NCBI GenBank assembly: GCA_046295175.1
Contig: JBKBNY010000003.1
Location: forward strand, 186,001 to 250,000
Direction: 5' to 3'
Source: JALOLV01 sp046295175
GTDB taxonomy: Bacteria; Bacteroidota; Bacteroidia; Cytophagales; Spirosomataceae
DNA: 64,000 nucleotides
Below are positions 18,090 to 27,719 of the stretch, piece by piece. The notes below the pieces were generated by a model. It was not told where the DNA came from and searched no databases. It saw nothing but the letters and a program-made list of their open reading frames with translations. The translations under genes were made by a program, and so were the position numbers. Each line of letters begins with the position of its first letter. The first letter of the stretch is position 1.

Positions 18090-21000
18090 TTAAAAACCTA
18101 AATTTAGACCTACTGTAACTGTACGAGGAACAGGATATGAACCCCAATCCATACCTAAATTAAGCGTAGTACCAGTTGTACCATTGTTTGCGGTGCTTGT
18201 TTCTGGGTTTGTGCCACGGTATTTTGTAATGACTAATGCTTGTTGAATAGACATGTATGCACGTGCATTTTTGATATATTTAATTTTGGCAGGGATGTTA
18301 TAACCTAAAGTGATGTTTTTGATAGTGAAGAAATCTCCTTTACTAACAAAACGAGTACTACCCCAGTCACGCTCCATGTATGTAGCCCCAGTAGTTTTAC
18401 CATATTTTCCTGCTCCAGGGTTACTTTCAGAACGCCAGCGGTCTTTTACATCTTTTAGTACATTAAATACACCATCTAAGTTAGTTAAACCTTGCTCATA
18501 CATTACCATTAAATCATTACCAAATGACCCCGAACCAACGATTGATAAATCGAAGTTTTTATAGTTAAAAGTATTTGTTAAACCTACCAAAACTTTAGGG
18601 AATGGATTACCAATAATCGTTCTATCATCATTATCTCCACCAATAGTGATTCTACCATCGCCATTTACATCTCTATATTTAGCTGTTCCGACTTGCGAAT
18701 CAAGAGCTTTTGGTGAATTTTTGAATTCTTCGGCATTTTTGTAAACACCTTCATGTACTAAACCCCAAAATTGTCCAATCGGATACCCTGGCATTGTGAT
18801 AGTATTGTAATTGTTAGGACCTCCATACAATCGTCCAATACCCGGAGCCAATGCAATTACTTCATTTCTATTGAATGATAAGTTTAGATTAGTACTCCAT
18901 TTTAAAGTTTTTACAAAGTTTTTGGTGTTCAAACTTACTTCATGTCCCCAGAACTTTATCTCGCCCACATTATCATTGAAATTTGTGAAGCCAGATTCTT
19001 GGGCTACTGCGACGTTATAGAGCAAGTTTGTCGTATTTTTGAGGTAATAGTCATAAGCTAAACTAATTCGGTCATTCAGTAAGCCGACATCCAAACCCAA
19101 ATCCAACTGCTTGGTAGTTTCCCATCCCAAGTTGGCATTACCGAGCGTCGAAACCGCAGCACCACTAACTATTGAGTTACCAAATACAGCGTTTGCCGAG
19201 TTATTGATAAGGGCGTATTGTGTATAATTACCAATATTATTATTGCCAATAATACCATAACTTGCTCTTAATTTAGCGAACGAAACGGCGGTAAGGTTTT
19301 CCATAAATCCTTCCTCTGAAATAACCCATCCCAAACCGACTGATGGAAAATTCCCCCAACGATTATTTGCACCAAATCGAGAAGAGCCATCTCTACGAAT
19401 TGCCGCAGACAGTAGATATTTTCCTTTGTATGAATAATTTAACCTCGAAAGGTATGATAATAACGCCCATTCATCAATATTTGAAAATGTATTTACTCTA
19501 TCAATATTGAGAGCTGATTGAATAGTCTGAATTCTATCATCTGGGAAATTAGTTGCTCTAATTTGGTCGATATTTGCTCTAAACTTTTGGCTTGTATAAC
19601 CGAGTAAAAAGTCAATATTATGGTCATTGAAACTCTTAGTATAGTTAACAGTATTTTCATTCAACCATGATAAATATTTATTATCATTATTGACTGCACT
19701 GGCAATTGTTGGGGGTAATGAAGCAAATACTGTCGAAACAGTTGATGGGTTGAAGCTTTTAAACTCAGTATTACCTAAATCAATATTGAATGTTGATTTC
19801 AAAATCAAATTTTTAATAGGTTCAATTTGTAGGTAAGCATTTGAGAGTAACCTTGTTGTCTTGGTTTCATTTTTAATCTCTTGAGCTGCTCTATACCAGT
19901 TTGGTGTAGGGAATGTACCACCTGGAATAGAAAGAGGCAAAGTACCATCTGCATTTTGATATGGTAAGGTTGGCCACGTGAGCATTGCATTTGAAATTAA
20001 ACCACCAGGGAGTGCCGCATTCAAATTGGTTGCATAGAAAGCACCATCAGAGCTTGGGGTATTGTTCAGCGTATAAGTAGGTGCAACATTAAAGCCAACT
20101 TTTACTTTTTCGCTGATACCATAGTCTGCATTCAGACGTATTGAGTAACGGTCGAACCTTGAGTTAATCATAACTCCATCCTGCTGAAAAACTCCCGCTA
20201 CAACTGAGGTACTCAGTTTATCTTTGCTTGAACTCAATGTTAAATTGTAGCTTTGCATTGGTGCAGTGCGAAACATTGCTCCATACCAGTCATTATTTGC
20301 ATTAGCATACTGCGAAGGATTTTGAAATGCTGTTGGCACAGGTTGTCCAAGAGCTTCAAATGATTCTTTTTTGAAAGTAGCAAACTCTTCAGCATTCATA
20401 ATTGGTGGACGTCCTTTTTCTGGTACATTCTGCCAGCCTGTAAATACATTAAACCCTATATTAGTTTGACCTTTTTTTGATTGCTTTGTCGTAATCAAAA
20501 CAACACCATTCGCCGCACGTGAACCATAGAGTGAAGTTGAAGCAGCATCTTTAAGAACTGAAACGTTTTCGATTTCATCTGGGTTTATCGAACTAATATC
20601 ACCTACAATTGGAAAACCATCAACTACATATAGGGGTTCGCTACTTGCTAAGATTGATGCTTGTCCACGAATTCTAACTGACATTCCTTGTCCAGGCCTA
20701 CCAGTTGTATTATTAATTTGAACACCCGCTAATCTACCTTGTAGTTTTTGGGTTAATTGTGAAACTGGTAAGTCTTTTAGCTCTGAAGCATTGACAGATT
20801 GAACAGAGCCCGTAAGGTCTCTTTTGATTTGACTACCATATCCAACCACAACTACCTCATTTAGTGCACTTGCATCTTCTTCGAGTACTATTGTTAAGCT
20901 TTCGTTTAAAGGGATTGTGACTGTTTGCTCTTTTGATTCATAACCTATAAACGATATGATTAAAATTTGCTTACCGGTTGGAATGTTTGTTAAATTAAAT

Positions 21001-21179
21001 GTACCATTTAACCCAGTGGTAACACCTTTACCCGTTCCTTTGACATTGATTGAAGCACCTATTAGTCCTTCTCCCTTATTGTCAGTAACTTTTCCTGAGA
21101 TATTTTGTGCAAACAAAGGATAGCTAAAAAACAGAAAAACACAGAGTACTCTGATTAGCCTTGGTATAGTTTTTTTCAT
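18090..21179 (-). CDS. SusC/RagA TonB-dependent outer-membrane transporter
   Basis: A 1029-residue TonB-linked transporter with a signal peptide (first ~24 residues), an N-terminal carboxypeptidase-regulatory-like beta domain (GKVTDNKGEGLIGASINVKG), the TonB-box region and plug (EVVVVGYGSQIKRDLTGSV, GRPGQGMSVRIRGQASI, PLYVVDGFPI), then a beta barrel ending in VTVGLNLGF. It imports the oligosaccharide bound by SusD using TonB energy. It is the first gene of the long minus-strand operon and has 224 bp of upstream non-coding DNA. No TAnnTTTG promoter is clear there, which suits an activator-dependent promoter. Confidence 0.96.
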   Translation of the reverse strand: MKKTIPRLIRVLCVFLFFSYPLFAQNISGKVTDNKGEGLIGASINVKGTGKGVTTGLNGTFNLTNIPTGKQILIISFIGYESKEQTVTIPLNESLTIVLEEDASALNEVVVVGYGSQIKRDLTGSVQSVNASELKDLPVSQLTQKLQGRLAGVQINNTTGRPGQGMSVRIRGQASILASSEPLYVVDGFPIVGDISSINPDEIENVSVLKDAASTSLYGSRAANGVVLITTKQSKKGQTNIGFNVFTGWQNVPEKGRPPIMNAEEFATFKKESFEALGQPVPTAFQNPSQYANANNDWYGAMFRTAPMQSYNLTLSSSKDKLSTSVVAGVFQQDGVMINSRFDRYSIRLNADYGISEKVKVGFNVAPTYTLNNTPSSDGAFYATNLNAALPGGLISNAMLTWPTLPYQNADGTLPLSIPGGTFPTPNWYRAAQEIKNETKTTRLLSNAYLQIEPIKNLILKSTFNIDLGNTEFKSFNPSTVSTVFASLPPTIASAVNNDNKYLSWLNENTVNYTKSFNDHNIDFLLGYTSQKFRANIDQIRATNFPDDRIQTIQSALNIDRVNTFSNIDEWALLSYLSRLNYSYKGKYLLSAAIRRDGSSRFGANNRWGNFPSVGLGWVISEEGFMENLTAVSFAKLRASYGIIGNNNIGNYTQYALINNSANAVFGNSIVSGAAVSTLGNANLGWETTKQLDLGLDVGLLNDRISLAYDYYLKNTTNLLYNVAVAQESGFTNFNDNVGEIKFWGHEVSLNTKNFVKTLKWSTNLNLSFNRNEVIALAPGIGRLYGGPNNYNTITMPGYPIGQFWGLVHEGVYKNAEEFKNSPKALDSQVGTAKYRDVNGDGRITIGGDNDDRTIIGNPFPKVLVGLTNTFNYKNFDLSIVGSGSFGNDLMVMYEQGLTNLDGVFNVLKDVKDRWRSESNPGAGKYGKTTGATYMERDWGSTRFVSKGDFFTIKNITLGYNIPAKIKYIKNARAYMSIQQALVITKYRGTNPETSTANNGTTGTTLNLGMDWGSYPVPRTVTVGLNLGF

Positions 21180-21403
21180 CTTGATAAGGTTGATTATAAT
21201 TTTAGATTGGTTTTGTGTAATTATTTATTGAAATATTACAATACAAATTTCGAGGTATGTCCTCTTTTAACTATCTTATACAAACCTTATTTAATTTGAT
21301 TTTTTGATACTATTTTTTAATTAAACTGATAACTTTTTGTTATCACAATTTCAAGATGGAGATGTAAAGTGATGAAAAATAGCTATCAAAGCAGATGAAA
21401 ATG

Positions 21404-22297
21404 CTATTTATTTGTAACTAATGCATTAATGATTGAAGAGTTATTGGATTTTTTAAAAACAATTAATTGTGATGTGTAAACCAGTGTATGATTAGACTCA
21501 TCGATAACAAGGTCAATTTTCACTACCTTATCATTTAATGGAGCATAATACGAAGGTGCAATACCAATTCCCATGTCTAATGCAATTAGACCAGACACAA
21601 CTTCAAATGAACTAACTATCTGAACAGTATTTGCCTGTTTCGAAACTCCAAATTTTTGTAACAGTTTGTCCATTTCAGTGATTCCTGTGTGTAACCTGTT
21701 ATCAATCTCTATAAACTTCTCATTTTTTAATTGCCTTGGCGTCAGATATTTATTTTGGGCAAGTGGATGATATTTATTTACCCAAATCTGAAGATTACCT
21801 TTGAGGAGTTCAATATATTCAAGATTCTCATCTTTTTGCCCAAAAGAAGAAATACCTATAAGAATTTCTTCTTTTAAAATTGCCTCCTCAACGTCTTTAG
21901 GGGATATAAACTCTAAGATTTTAAGTTCTACATCACCTAATTTATTTTTCAAAGTTTCAATAATTTCAAGAACCCTATATTTTGGAATTAAGTCATAAAT
22001 GCCAACTTTTATGGTTTTTTTCTTATTTTCAAGTTTTCTGACACCTTCGATTGCATTTCTACAGTTCTGAATTATTTTATTTGCTTCGTTAAAAAAGTAC
22101 ATACCAGTATCAGTTAGTACGACCTTTTTGTGATGTTTTCTTTGATTCTTATCGAATAAGTCGGTATTTAGCTCTAATTCTAAAAGCTGAATTTGTTTGG
22201 TAATAGCAGGTTGAGAAATATTTAATTTCTTAGCTGCTGTTCTGAAACTTAACTGTTTGACAACCTCGATGAAATAAACTAACTGTTGAATTTCCAT
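21404..22297 (-). CDS. LysR-family transcriptional regulator
   Basis: A 297-residue LysR regulator. The N-terminal winged HTH is MEIQQLVYFIEVVKQLSFRTAAKKLNISQ-like (residues 1-60, described here by its first and last parts), and a substrate-binding domain spans ~90-290. It follows the GntR gene with a 6-nt gap and points toward susC, so the two regulators probably share a transcript. It may control the rhamnose operon or an unknown gene; the ligand is not visible from sequence. Confidence 0.85.
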   Translation of the reverse strand: MEIQQLVYFIEVVKQLSFRTAAKKLNISQPAITKQIQLLELELNTDLFDKNQRKHHKKVVLTDTGMYFFNEANKIIQNCRNAIEGVRKLENKKKTIKVGIYDLIPKYRVLEIIETLKNKLGDVELKILEFISPKDVEEAILKEEILIGISSFGQKDENLEYIELLKGNLQIWVNKYHPLAQNKYLTPRQLKNEKFIEIDNRLHTGITEMDKLLQKFGVSKQANTVQIVSSFEVVSGLIALDMGIGIAPSYYAPLNDKVVKIDLVIDESNHTLVYTSQLIVFKKSNNSSIINALVTNK

Positions 22298-22303
22298 AAT
22301 TTT

Positions 22304-23344
22304 TTATTTAAGCGAATCCCTGAACGTTACATTAAATGGATTCTCGATATGCTTTTTACTACCAGTTAATATTAATTCTGCTGCCCTTTTACCCATTTCC
22401 GCAAAATCGGTAGAAATAGTTGTGAGACCATTCATAATATATTTTTTTGTCTTAGTTTCATTGTAGGAGATGATTCCAACATCTGAACCAACAGCGAAAC
22501 CTTTGAATGTAACTTTATCAAGCAATTTTATTAGGTCATCTTCCATTAGATTTATAAATACATCGCCTTTATTTATATCCTCATTGATTATATCGTTTAT
22601 AATTTTATATTCAAAAACAAAGCTTTGGCAGAATGCTACAAATCCTTCAATAATCTCATAGGGATAATAACTTTGTTCTGGAAAAATTAATTTTATCATC
22701 GAAAACTTCTGTAATGCTTCTAATGCTTGAAACAGAGCATGATATATGTTTTTTGAAAAATTTTCATATACAGCACCAAAATTTCCGGATACCTCTGGAA
22801 TTAATTTATCAACAATAATTAGTTTATTTTTGGGAATTTTATTGATTGTCTGGTATGCAGTTTTCTCACCTTCGATAAAGTGTGGAATAATAACAAAATG
22901 GGTGTATCCCCCTTCTAATTTATTTTCAATAAGTTTACTGAAGAGTTTTGAATCATTGTTGTAAATATAGAAATCAATTGATGCCTTATCGCCCAGAGTT
23001 TGTACAAATGAATCATAGATAATTTTCTTATGTTCACTCAATTTATTAAACATTAAGAAAATTTTTAACTCCTGAAATATATCCGTATTTTTAACAAAGT
23101 ATCCTTTTCCTGGATATGCTTCCAAAATACCCAAGTCACGTAATTCATTATATCCTTTTTCTACAGTAATCCTCGAAATATCATGACTGAAACTAAGCTC
23201 ATTAATAGATGGCATGGGGTCACCCTTTGTCAAAATCCCATTTTTGATAGCAGCTATTATTGCGTTTGATAACTGTTGATATTTAGGTGTTGAAGATAGT
23301 TCGTCGATTACTAAATTGTCAATAAACTTTTGTGAGATTCCCAT
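22304..23344 (-). CDS. GntR-family regulator with sugar-binding domain (RhaR-like)
   Basis: A 346-residue regulator. An N-terminal GntR winged HTH (residues ~10-85; ISRITVEKGYNELRDLGIL) is joined to a periplasmic-binding-protein-like ligand domain of the LacI type (ILTGSKKHIENPFNVTFRDS at the end). This fusion is common for sugar-operon regulators in Bacteroidota, including rhamnose regulators. It lies upstream of the LysR gene and about 1.1 kb from susC, so control of the rhamnose operon is likely but inferred. Confidence 0.82.
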   Translation of the reverse strand: MGISQKFIDNLVIDELSSTPKYQQLSNAIIAAIKNGILTKGDPMPSINELSFSHDISRITVEKGYNELRDLGILEAYPGKGYFVKNTDIFQELKIFLMFNKLSEHKKIIYDSFVQTLGDKASIDFYIYNNDSKLFSKLIENKLEGGYTHFVIIPHFIEGEKTAYQTINKIPKNKLIIVDKLIPEVSGNFGAVYENFSKNIYHALFQALEALQKFSMIKLIFPEQSYYPYEIIEGFVAFCQSFVFEYKIINDIINEDINKGDVFINLMEDDLIKLLDKVTFKGFAVGSDVGIISYNETKTKKYIMNGLTTISTDFAEMGKRAAELILTGSKKHIENPFNVTFRDSLK

Positions 23345-23438
23345 TTTATGGTATTGATATTATTTTTTGTTAAAATAGTATCATTTTTTTAAAGTTTCTG
23401 TACTGTACCGTACTTAGTGTAAGTTTCAGCGATTAATT

Positions 23439-24326
23439 TTAATTTAAACTTCGAAACTCATTGGGGCTAACCCCGACTTTTTGCTTGAAAAATCTTGTAA
23501 AATGCTGGGGGTATTTAAAGCCCAATTCGTAGGCTACTTCGCTTACCGATTTACTATTATCAAAGATTCTTTCTTTGGCTAAATCTACCAATCGTAGCTG
23601 AATATATTCTAAAGCAGATTTACCCGTTTGTTTCTTTACCAAATCACCAAAATAATTGGCTGAAAGATTTAATTCATTAGCGAAGTACGCTACTGATGGT
23701 AAACCACTATTTTTCAGTTTCTCACTTTGAAAATATTCATGTAATTTTTGCTCAAATTGTTCGATGATTCCATGATTCACGTGTTCACGTGTGAGAAATT
23801 GTCGGTCAAAGAAACGACTACAATATTTTAATAATAACTCAAGATTCGCTACAATAAGCTTTCGACTGTGCTGGTCGAGGTTCTGATTGATTTCCGTTTT
23901 TATATTTTCAAAACAATTATCTACTGTTTCTCTTTCACGCTCCGAAAGGTGCAATGCTTCGTGGTATTGATATCCAAAAAAAGTGTACTCATGAATCTGC
24001 TTACCTAAACTCGTGCCTTTGATTAAATCAGGATGAAATACTATGGCAATGCCGTAAGGTTGGTGTATTTCGCCTTCGGGTTCATTCGTGATTACTTGAT
24101 TTGGTGCAAAAAAAACAAGCGTACCGTCATCATAATCATAATATTTATTCCCATAGCGTAGCTCTCCACAACGTGTTTCTTTGATGATAATAGCATAAAA
24201 ACCAAGAGTAAACCGATGCCTCAAAACAGGGTTCGACAGACTAAAATCAACCACACTAATGAGTGGGTGCATGGTTTTATTATTGAAGGTATCATTATAT
24301 TTTTTAATGGTATCATAAACAATCAT
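23439..24326 (-). CDS. AraC-family transcriptional regulator
   Basis: A 295-residue regulator with an N-terminal cupin-like sensor (GELRYGNKYYDYDDGTLVFF, HPYGIAIVF-type strand) and a C-terminal AraC double HTH (residues ~195-295: LSANYFGDLVKKQTGKSAL; SVSEVAYELGFKYPQHFTRF). It is divergent from the iorAB unit with a 148-bp shared upstream region, so it probably controls that unit. A good promoter for it lies at 24344-24375, only about 20 nt from the start codon. It could also regulate itself. Confidence 0.87.
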   Translation of the reverse strand: MIVYDTIKKYNDTFNNKTMHPLISVVDFSLSNPVLRHRFTLGFYAIIIKETRCGELRYGNKYYDYDDGTLVFFAPNQVITNEPEGEIHQPYGIAIVFHPDLIKGTSLGKQIHEYTFFGYQYHEALHLSERERETVDNCFENIKTEINQNLDQHSRKLIVANLELLLKYCSRFFDRQFLTREHVNHGIIEQFEQKLHEYFQSEKLKNSGLPSVAYFANELNLSANYFGDLVKKQTGKSALEYIQLRLVDLAKERIFDNSKSVSEVAYELGFKYPQHFTRFFKQKVGVSPNEFRSLN

Positions 24327-24343
24327 CGGCTTGATATTTTTGT

Positions 24344-24375
24344 CAAATCTACACTCGAAAGTTCTGACCTCTCAA
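24344..24375 (-). promoter_or_regulatory. Promoter of the AraC-family gene
   Basis: On the minus strand, TTG (24373-24375) is followed after 21 nt by TAGATTTG (24344-24351). This matches the Bacteroidota -33/-7 consensus. The predicted start of transcription is only ~10 nt before the ATG at 24326. Confidence 0.6.
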
Positions 24376-24438
24376 CGCAACAGTAAAAATGGTAAGTAAA
24401 ACAGTAAAATGTATAAAAGCTTTGAGCTTAGACGACCT

Positions 24439-24446
24439 TAATTTTG
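24439..24446 (+). promoter_or_regulatory. -7 element of the divergent iorAB unit
   Basis: TAATTTTG fits the TAnnTTTG element and lies ~30 nt before the first plus-strand start. No TTG is found at the usual distance upstream, which would suit a promoter needing an activator such as the neighbouring AraC protein. Confidence 0.45.
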
Positions 24447-24474
24447 CAATAAACAAACCAATAAATACCTTTTA

Positions 24475-25032
24475 ATGAATTATTTGCGAAATTTAATTTC
24501 AATAGCGACTGTAAATTTTTGTAATTCTTTATGTTTTGGACACAACTCCGATACCACCAAAAATACTTCAACGTTTTTAGGGGTGGTAGGTATCACTAAT
24601 AATGGTTTTTCGATAGTTCCTTCCTTTACATTGAATAGCCCCGTCATTATTTTCAATGGTGCCCTTCGAAAAAATTCATACAGCTTTGAGACAGACCTTA
24701 AATTAGCAGTAGATGCAAAAAATGGTGGTTTAATTTGGTGGTTCCGTTATCAATTGGTTCAAAAAAAGAAATTCGGACTAAGGACTGGCGTGCATCCCGC
24801 TTTATCTATAATCAAACGGGCATTTACAGAAAATGGCCCAACGGCTGAAATCTCCGAATTGCTTCGATTTGCTGGATTTGAGGTATTTCTCATGAAAATT
24901 CACTATTTAGTTTACAGACTACTTTTAATCAAACTTTTAAATCAAATGTTTGCGGCAACAAAGAATTTATGTGGAACGCAAACACTTGATTATAATTTTA
25001 AGCGATACTTAAATAAAATTAACAATCATTAG
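24475..25032 (+). pseudogene. Decayed outer-membrane beta-barrel-like gene
   Basis: A 185-codon frame whose first ~137 residues look like a normal exported protein with beta strands (SFTLNSPVIIFNGALRKNSY, GLIWWFRYQLVQKKKFGLRT). The remainder does not. From ~24885 a protein-like continuation appears in the +2 frame (SLQTTFNQTFKSNVCGNKEF then MWNANT) up to TGA at 24987. The original frame then carries YNFKRYLNKINNH. The simplest reading is an internal deletion near 24884 plus a frameshift near 24987. The intact parent would be longer. Function is unknown; the barrel assignment is an inference from strand pattern. Confidence 0.6.
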
Positions 25033-25049
25033 AAATAAACAAAACTCAA

Positions 25050-25517
25050 ATGGCAAAGTATAATTTAACAATAAATGGAAAAAAAGTAGCCATCGAGGCC
25101 GAACCCGATACTCCTATGCTTTGGGTACTAAGAGATGAAGTACATTTGAAGGGTACTAAGTTTGGCTGTGGCATGGGGCTTTGTGGAGCTTGCACGATAC
25201 ATTTAGACGGACAAGCCGTTCGGTCTTGTCAAACGCCTATTTCAACTGTAAAATCTAAAAAAATCACAACCATTGAGGGGATTTCTACCAACATCGACCA
25301 TGTAGTACAAAAGGCATGGATTGAAGAACAAGTACCTCAATGTGGTTATTGTCAATCGGGGCAAATTATGTCAGCAGTGGCTCTATTAAAGTCAAAACCA
25401 AATCCAAGCGATGAAGATATTGATGCCTACATGGCGGGCAATATTTGCCGATGTGGTACTTATAACCGAATCCGTAAGGCCATCCATTTAGCAGCTTCTG
25501 AAATGAAAAAGCAATAA
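25050..25517 (+). CDS. iorA: 2Fe-2S subunit of a molybdenum hydroxylase (IorA type)
   Basis: A 155-residue small subunit of the xanthine oxidase family. The plant-type ferredoxin cluster is CGMGLCGACTIHLDG with a further Cys in VRSC. The second cluster uses CGYCQSGQ and ICRCGTY. It passes electrons from the large subunit encoded next (27-nt gap) to an external acceptor. This two-subunit form without a flavin subunit is the isoquinoline 1-oxidoreductase type. The real substrate may be another N-heterocycle or an aldehyde. The gene follows the barrel pseudogene. Confidence 0.88.
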   Translation: MAKYNLTINGKKVAIEAEPDTPMLWVLRDEVHLKGTKFGCGMGLCGACTIHLDGQAVRSCQTPISTVKSKKITTIEGISTNIDHVVQKAWIEEQVPQCGYCQSGQIMSAVALLKSKPNPSDEDIDAYMAGNICRCGTYNRIRKAIHLAASEMKKQ

Positions 25518-25544
25518 TTCTCTGTTTAACCAATCGAATTCATC

Positions 25545-27719
25545 ATGAAAAATAAAAATATTGACCGTCGAAATTTCTTGAAATTTGCGGGATTATCCGG
25601 AACAGCATTTGTTCTGGGTCTTTCTAATGCCAACGCAAACGATGCCACCATAAAAACCTTGGAAGCAACGTATCAACCGATTGGTACAGAAATTACTCCC
25701 TATATTATCATTGAAAAAACAGGCAAAATCACCATTTTCAATACTAAGCCCGAGATTGGACAAGGAACATTCCAATCAATTCCAGCCCTAATTGCCGAAG
25801 AATTGGAAGTTTCTCCCGAGCAGTACACCGTGTTACAAACAGGTGGAGAAAGTAAATTTGGCAGGAACCAAATGTCTGGTGGTAGTATGTCAATTAGATT
25901 AAGTTATCAAGAGCTCCGTAAGGTTGGGGCATCTGCTCGTGAAATGTTGATTTCGGCAGCCAGCAAACAATGGAATGTTTCCTCATCTGAGTGTTATGCA
26001 GAAAAAGCCAAAGTAATACATAAGCCTTCAGGAAAAAGTATAAGTTATAGTGAATTGGTAGAAATAGCGGCAAAAATGGAAGTACCCAAAAACCCAACTT
26101 TAAAAGAAGCTAAAGATTTTAAAATTCTTGGAAAATCAATAAATAGAGAAGATATTCCACTAAAAGTATCTGGCAAAGCTGTATTTGGGATTGATGCCGA
26201 CCTTCCGAATATGGTCTATGCTTCGGTAGAACGATGCCCTGTTTTTGCTTCTAAACTGAAAGATTTTGACAAGTCTGCTACCATGAAAGTTGCAGGTGTA
26301 GAACAAGTGGTAGAAGTAGAGAGAGTTTTTGGGAATTACAAAACTAAAGGAGTGGCGGTTATCGCCAAGAATTATTGGACAGCATTAAAGGGGCGTAAAG
26401 CCTTGAAAGTAAATTGGGATTATCAAGGACATGAAACCTTTAATTCAACAGATTTTTCACAATATTTAAGAGATTTATCAAAAAAAGAAGGTGTGCTCGA
26501 TAAATCAGTGGGTGATTTTGATAAGGCATTCTCCGAATCCTCAAAAAAATTAGAAGCCTTCTACGAAACCCCATTTGTTTCACATTCTACCATGGAAGCC
26601 ATGAATTGTACTGTTCATTGGAAAGAGGATAACAAGGTAGAAATCTGGACTTCTACTCAAGTACCAAGCTCAATCATCAACGATTTACCAAGAATTTTTG
26701 ACATCAAAGCCGAAGATATAACGCTTCATACATTATTCAATGGTGGAGGATTCGGTCGTCGACTGGCGATAGATTTTATTATTGAAGCTGTAAACTTGGG
26801 AAAATACATCAAAAAACCAGTAAAACTTATTTGGTCTCGTGAAGATGACACACAGTTAGGGCCGTTTCGTCCGCCAACCTTTTCAGCTTTGAGGGGAGCA
26901 GTTGGAGTGGATGGAAAGCTTGTTGCATTTGAACATAAAGTGATTGCTCCCACCATTTTATCCTTTTTGATGCCCAATCAAGACCGTAGCAAGCCAGATG
27001 GAACCATGGTCGAAGGCATAAGCCACCAAGCCTATGAAATACCAAATATGAAAAACAGCATGGTTTTCGCCGATATTCATGTGCCTTTGTTATGGTGGCG
27101 GTCAGTTACCAGTTCTACTTTAGCATTTTCGCATGAATGTTTTATTGATGAATTGGCCTACCAAGCAGGAAAAGACCCTTTGGCATTTCGTCTAGAAATG
27201 TTGCCTAAAAACTCAGATACAATGAGAGTTTTACAAAAATTAAAAGAGGTCTCCAACTGGGAAAAGCCAATTCCAAAAGGAAAAGGCCGAGGAGTTGCTC
27301 AATGGGAATTTTTTGCGGGTCTTGGCGGCCATGTAGTTGAGGTATCGAAACTTTCGGATAATTCAGTAAAAATCGACAAAGTTTATGCAGTGATAGATTT
27401 GGGTACGGTTGTAAATCCAGATACCGTCAAAGCCCAGATGGAGGGAGCAATTGTGATGGGAATTACAGCAGCTATCAAAAATGGAATCACATTTTCCGAT
27501 GGTAAAACCGAACAAAGTAATTTTCATGATAATCCTGTACTGAGATTTAATGAAGTACCCGATATAGAAGTTCATATTTTGGCAGAAGGAGGTACAACAA
27601 TCAAAGGTGTAGGCGAACCAGGTCTTCCGCCAGTTGCTCCAGCAATAGCAAACGCGATTTTTGCTGCCACGGGTAAACGATTAAGAAAAATGCCATTTGA
27701 TATAGATAATTTAGGATAA
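25545..27719 (+). CDS. iorB: Molybdopterin-binding large subunit (IorB type), Tat-exported
   Basis: A 724-residue molybdenum hydroxylase large subunit. The N-terminus has a Tat signal (IDRRNFLKFAGLSGTAFVLG, cleaved near ANA), so the holoenzyme is probably exported in folded form to the periplasm. Family blocks are KPEIGQGTFQSIPALIAEEL, FNGGGFGRRLAIDFIIEA, and near the C-terminus GVGEPGLPPVAPAIANAI carrying the catalytic Glu of the family. The length matches IorB. Its stop codon overlaps the start of the acetyltransferase pseudogene by 1 nt (TAATG). Substrate is unknown; an aromatic N-heterocycle or aldehyde is likely. Confidence 0.87.
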   Translation: MKNKNIDRRNFLKFAGLSGTAFVLGLSNANANDATIKTLEATYQPIGTEITPYIIIEKTGKITIFNTKPEIGQGTFQSIPALIAEELEVSPEQYTVLQTGGESKFGRNQMSGGSMSIRLSYQELRKVGASAREMLISAASKQWNVSSSECYAEKAKVIHKPSGKSISYSELVEIAAKMEVPKNPTLKEAKDFKILGKSINREDIPLKVSGKAVFGIDADLPNMVYASVERCPVFASKLKDFDKSATMKVAGVEQVVEVERVFGNYKTKGVAVIAKNYWTALKGRKALKVNWDYQGHETFNSTDFSQYLRDLSKKEGVLDKSVGDFDKAFSESSKKLEAFYETPFVSHSTMEAMNCTVHWKEDNKVEIWTSTQVPSSIINDLPRIFDIKAEDITLHTLFNGGGFGRRLAIDFIIEAVNLGKYIKKPVKLIWSREDDTQLGPFRPPTFSALRGAVGVDGKLVAFEHKVIAPTILSFLMPNQDRSKPDGTMVEGISHQAYEIPNMKNSMVFADIHVPLLWWRSVTSSTLAFSHECFIDELAYQAGKDPLAFRLEMLPKNSDTMRVLQKLKEVSNWEKPIPKGKGRGVAQWEFFAGLGGHVVEVSKLSDNSVKIDKVYAVIDLGTVVNPDTVKAQMEGAIVMGITAAIKNGITFSDGKTEQSNFHDNPVLRFNEVPDIEVHILAEGGTTIKGVGEPGLPPVAPAIANAIFAATGKRLRKMPFDIDNLG

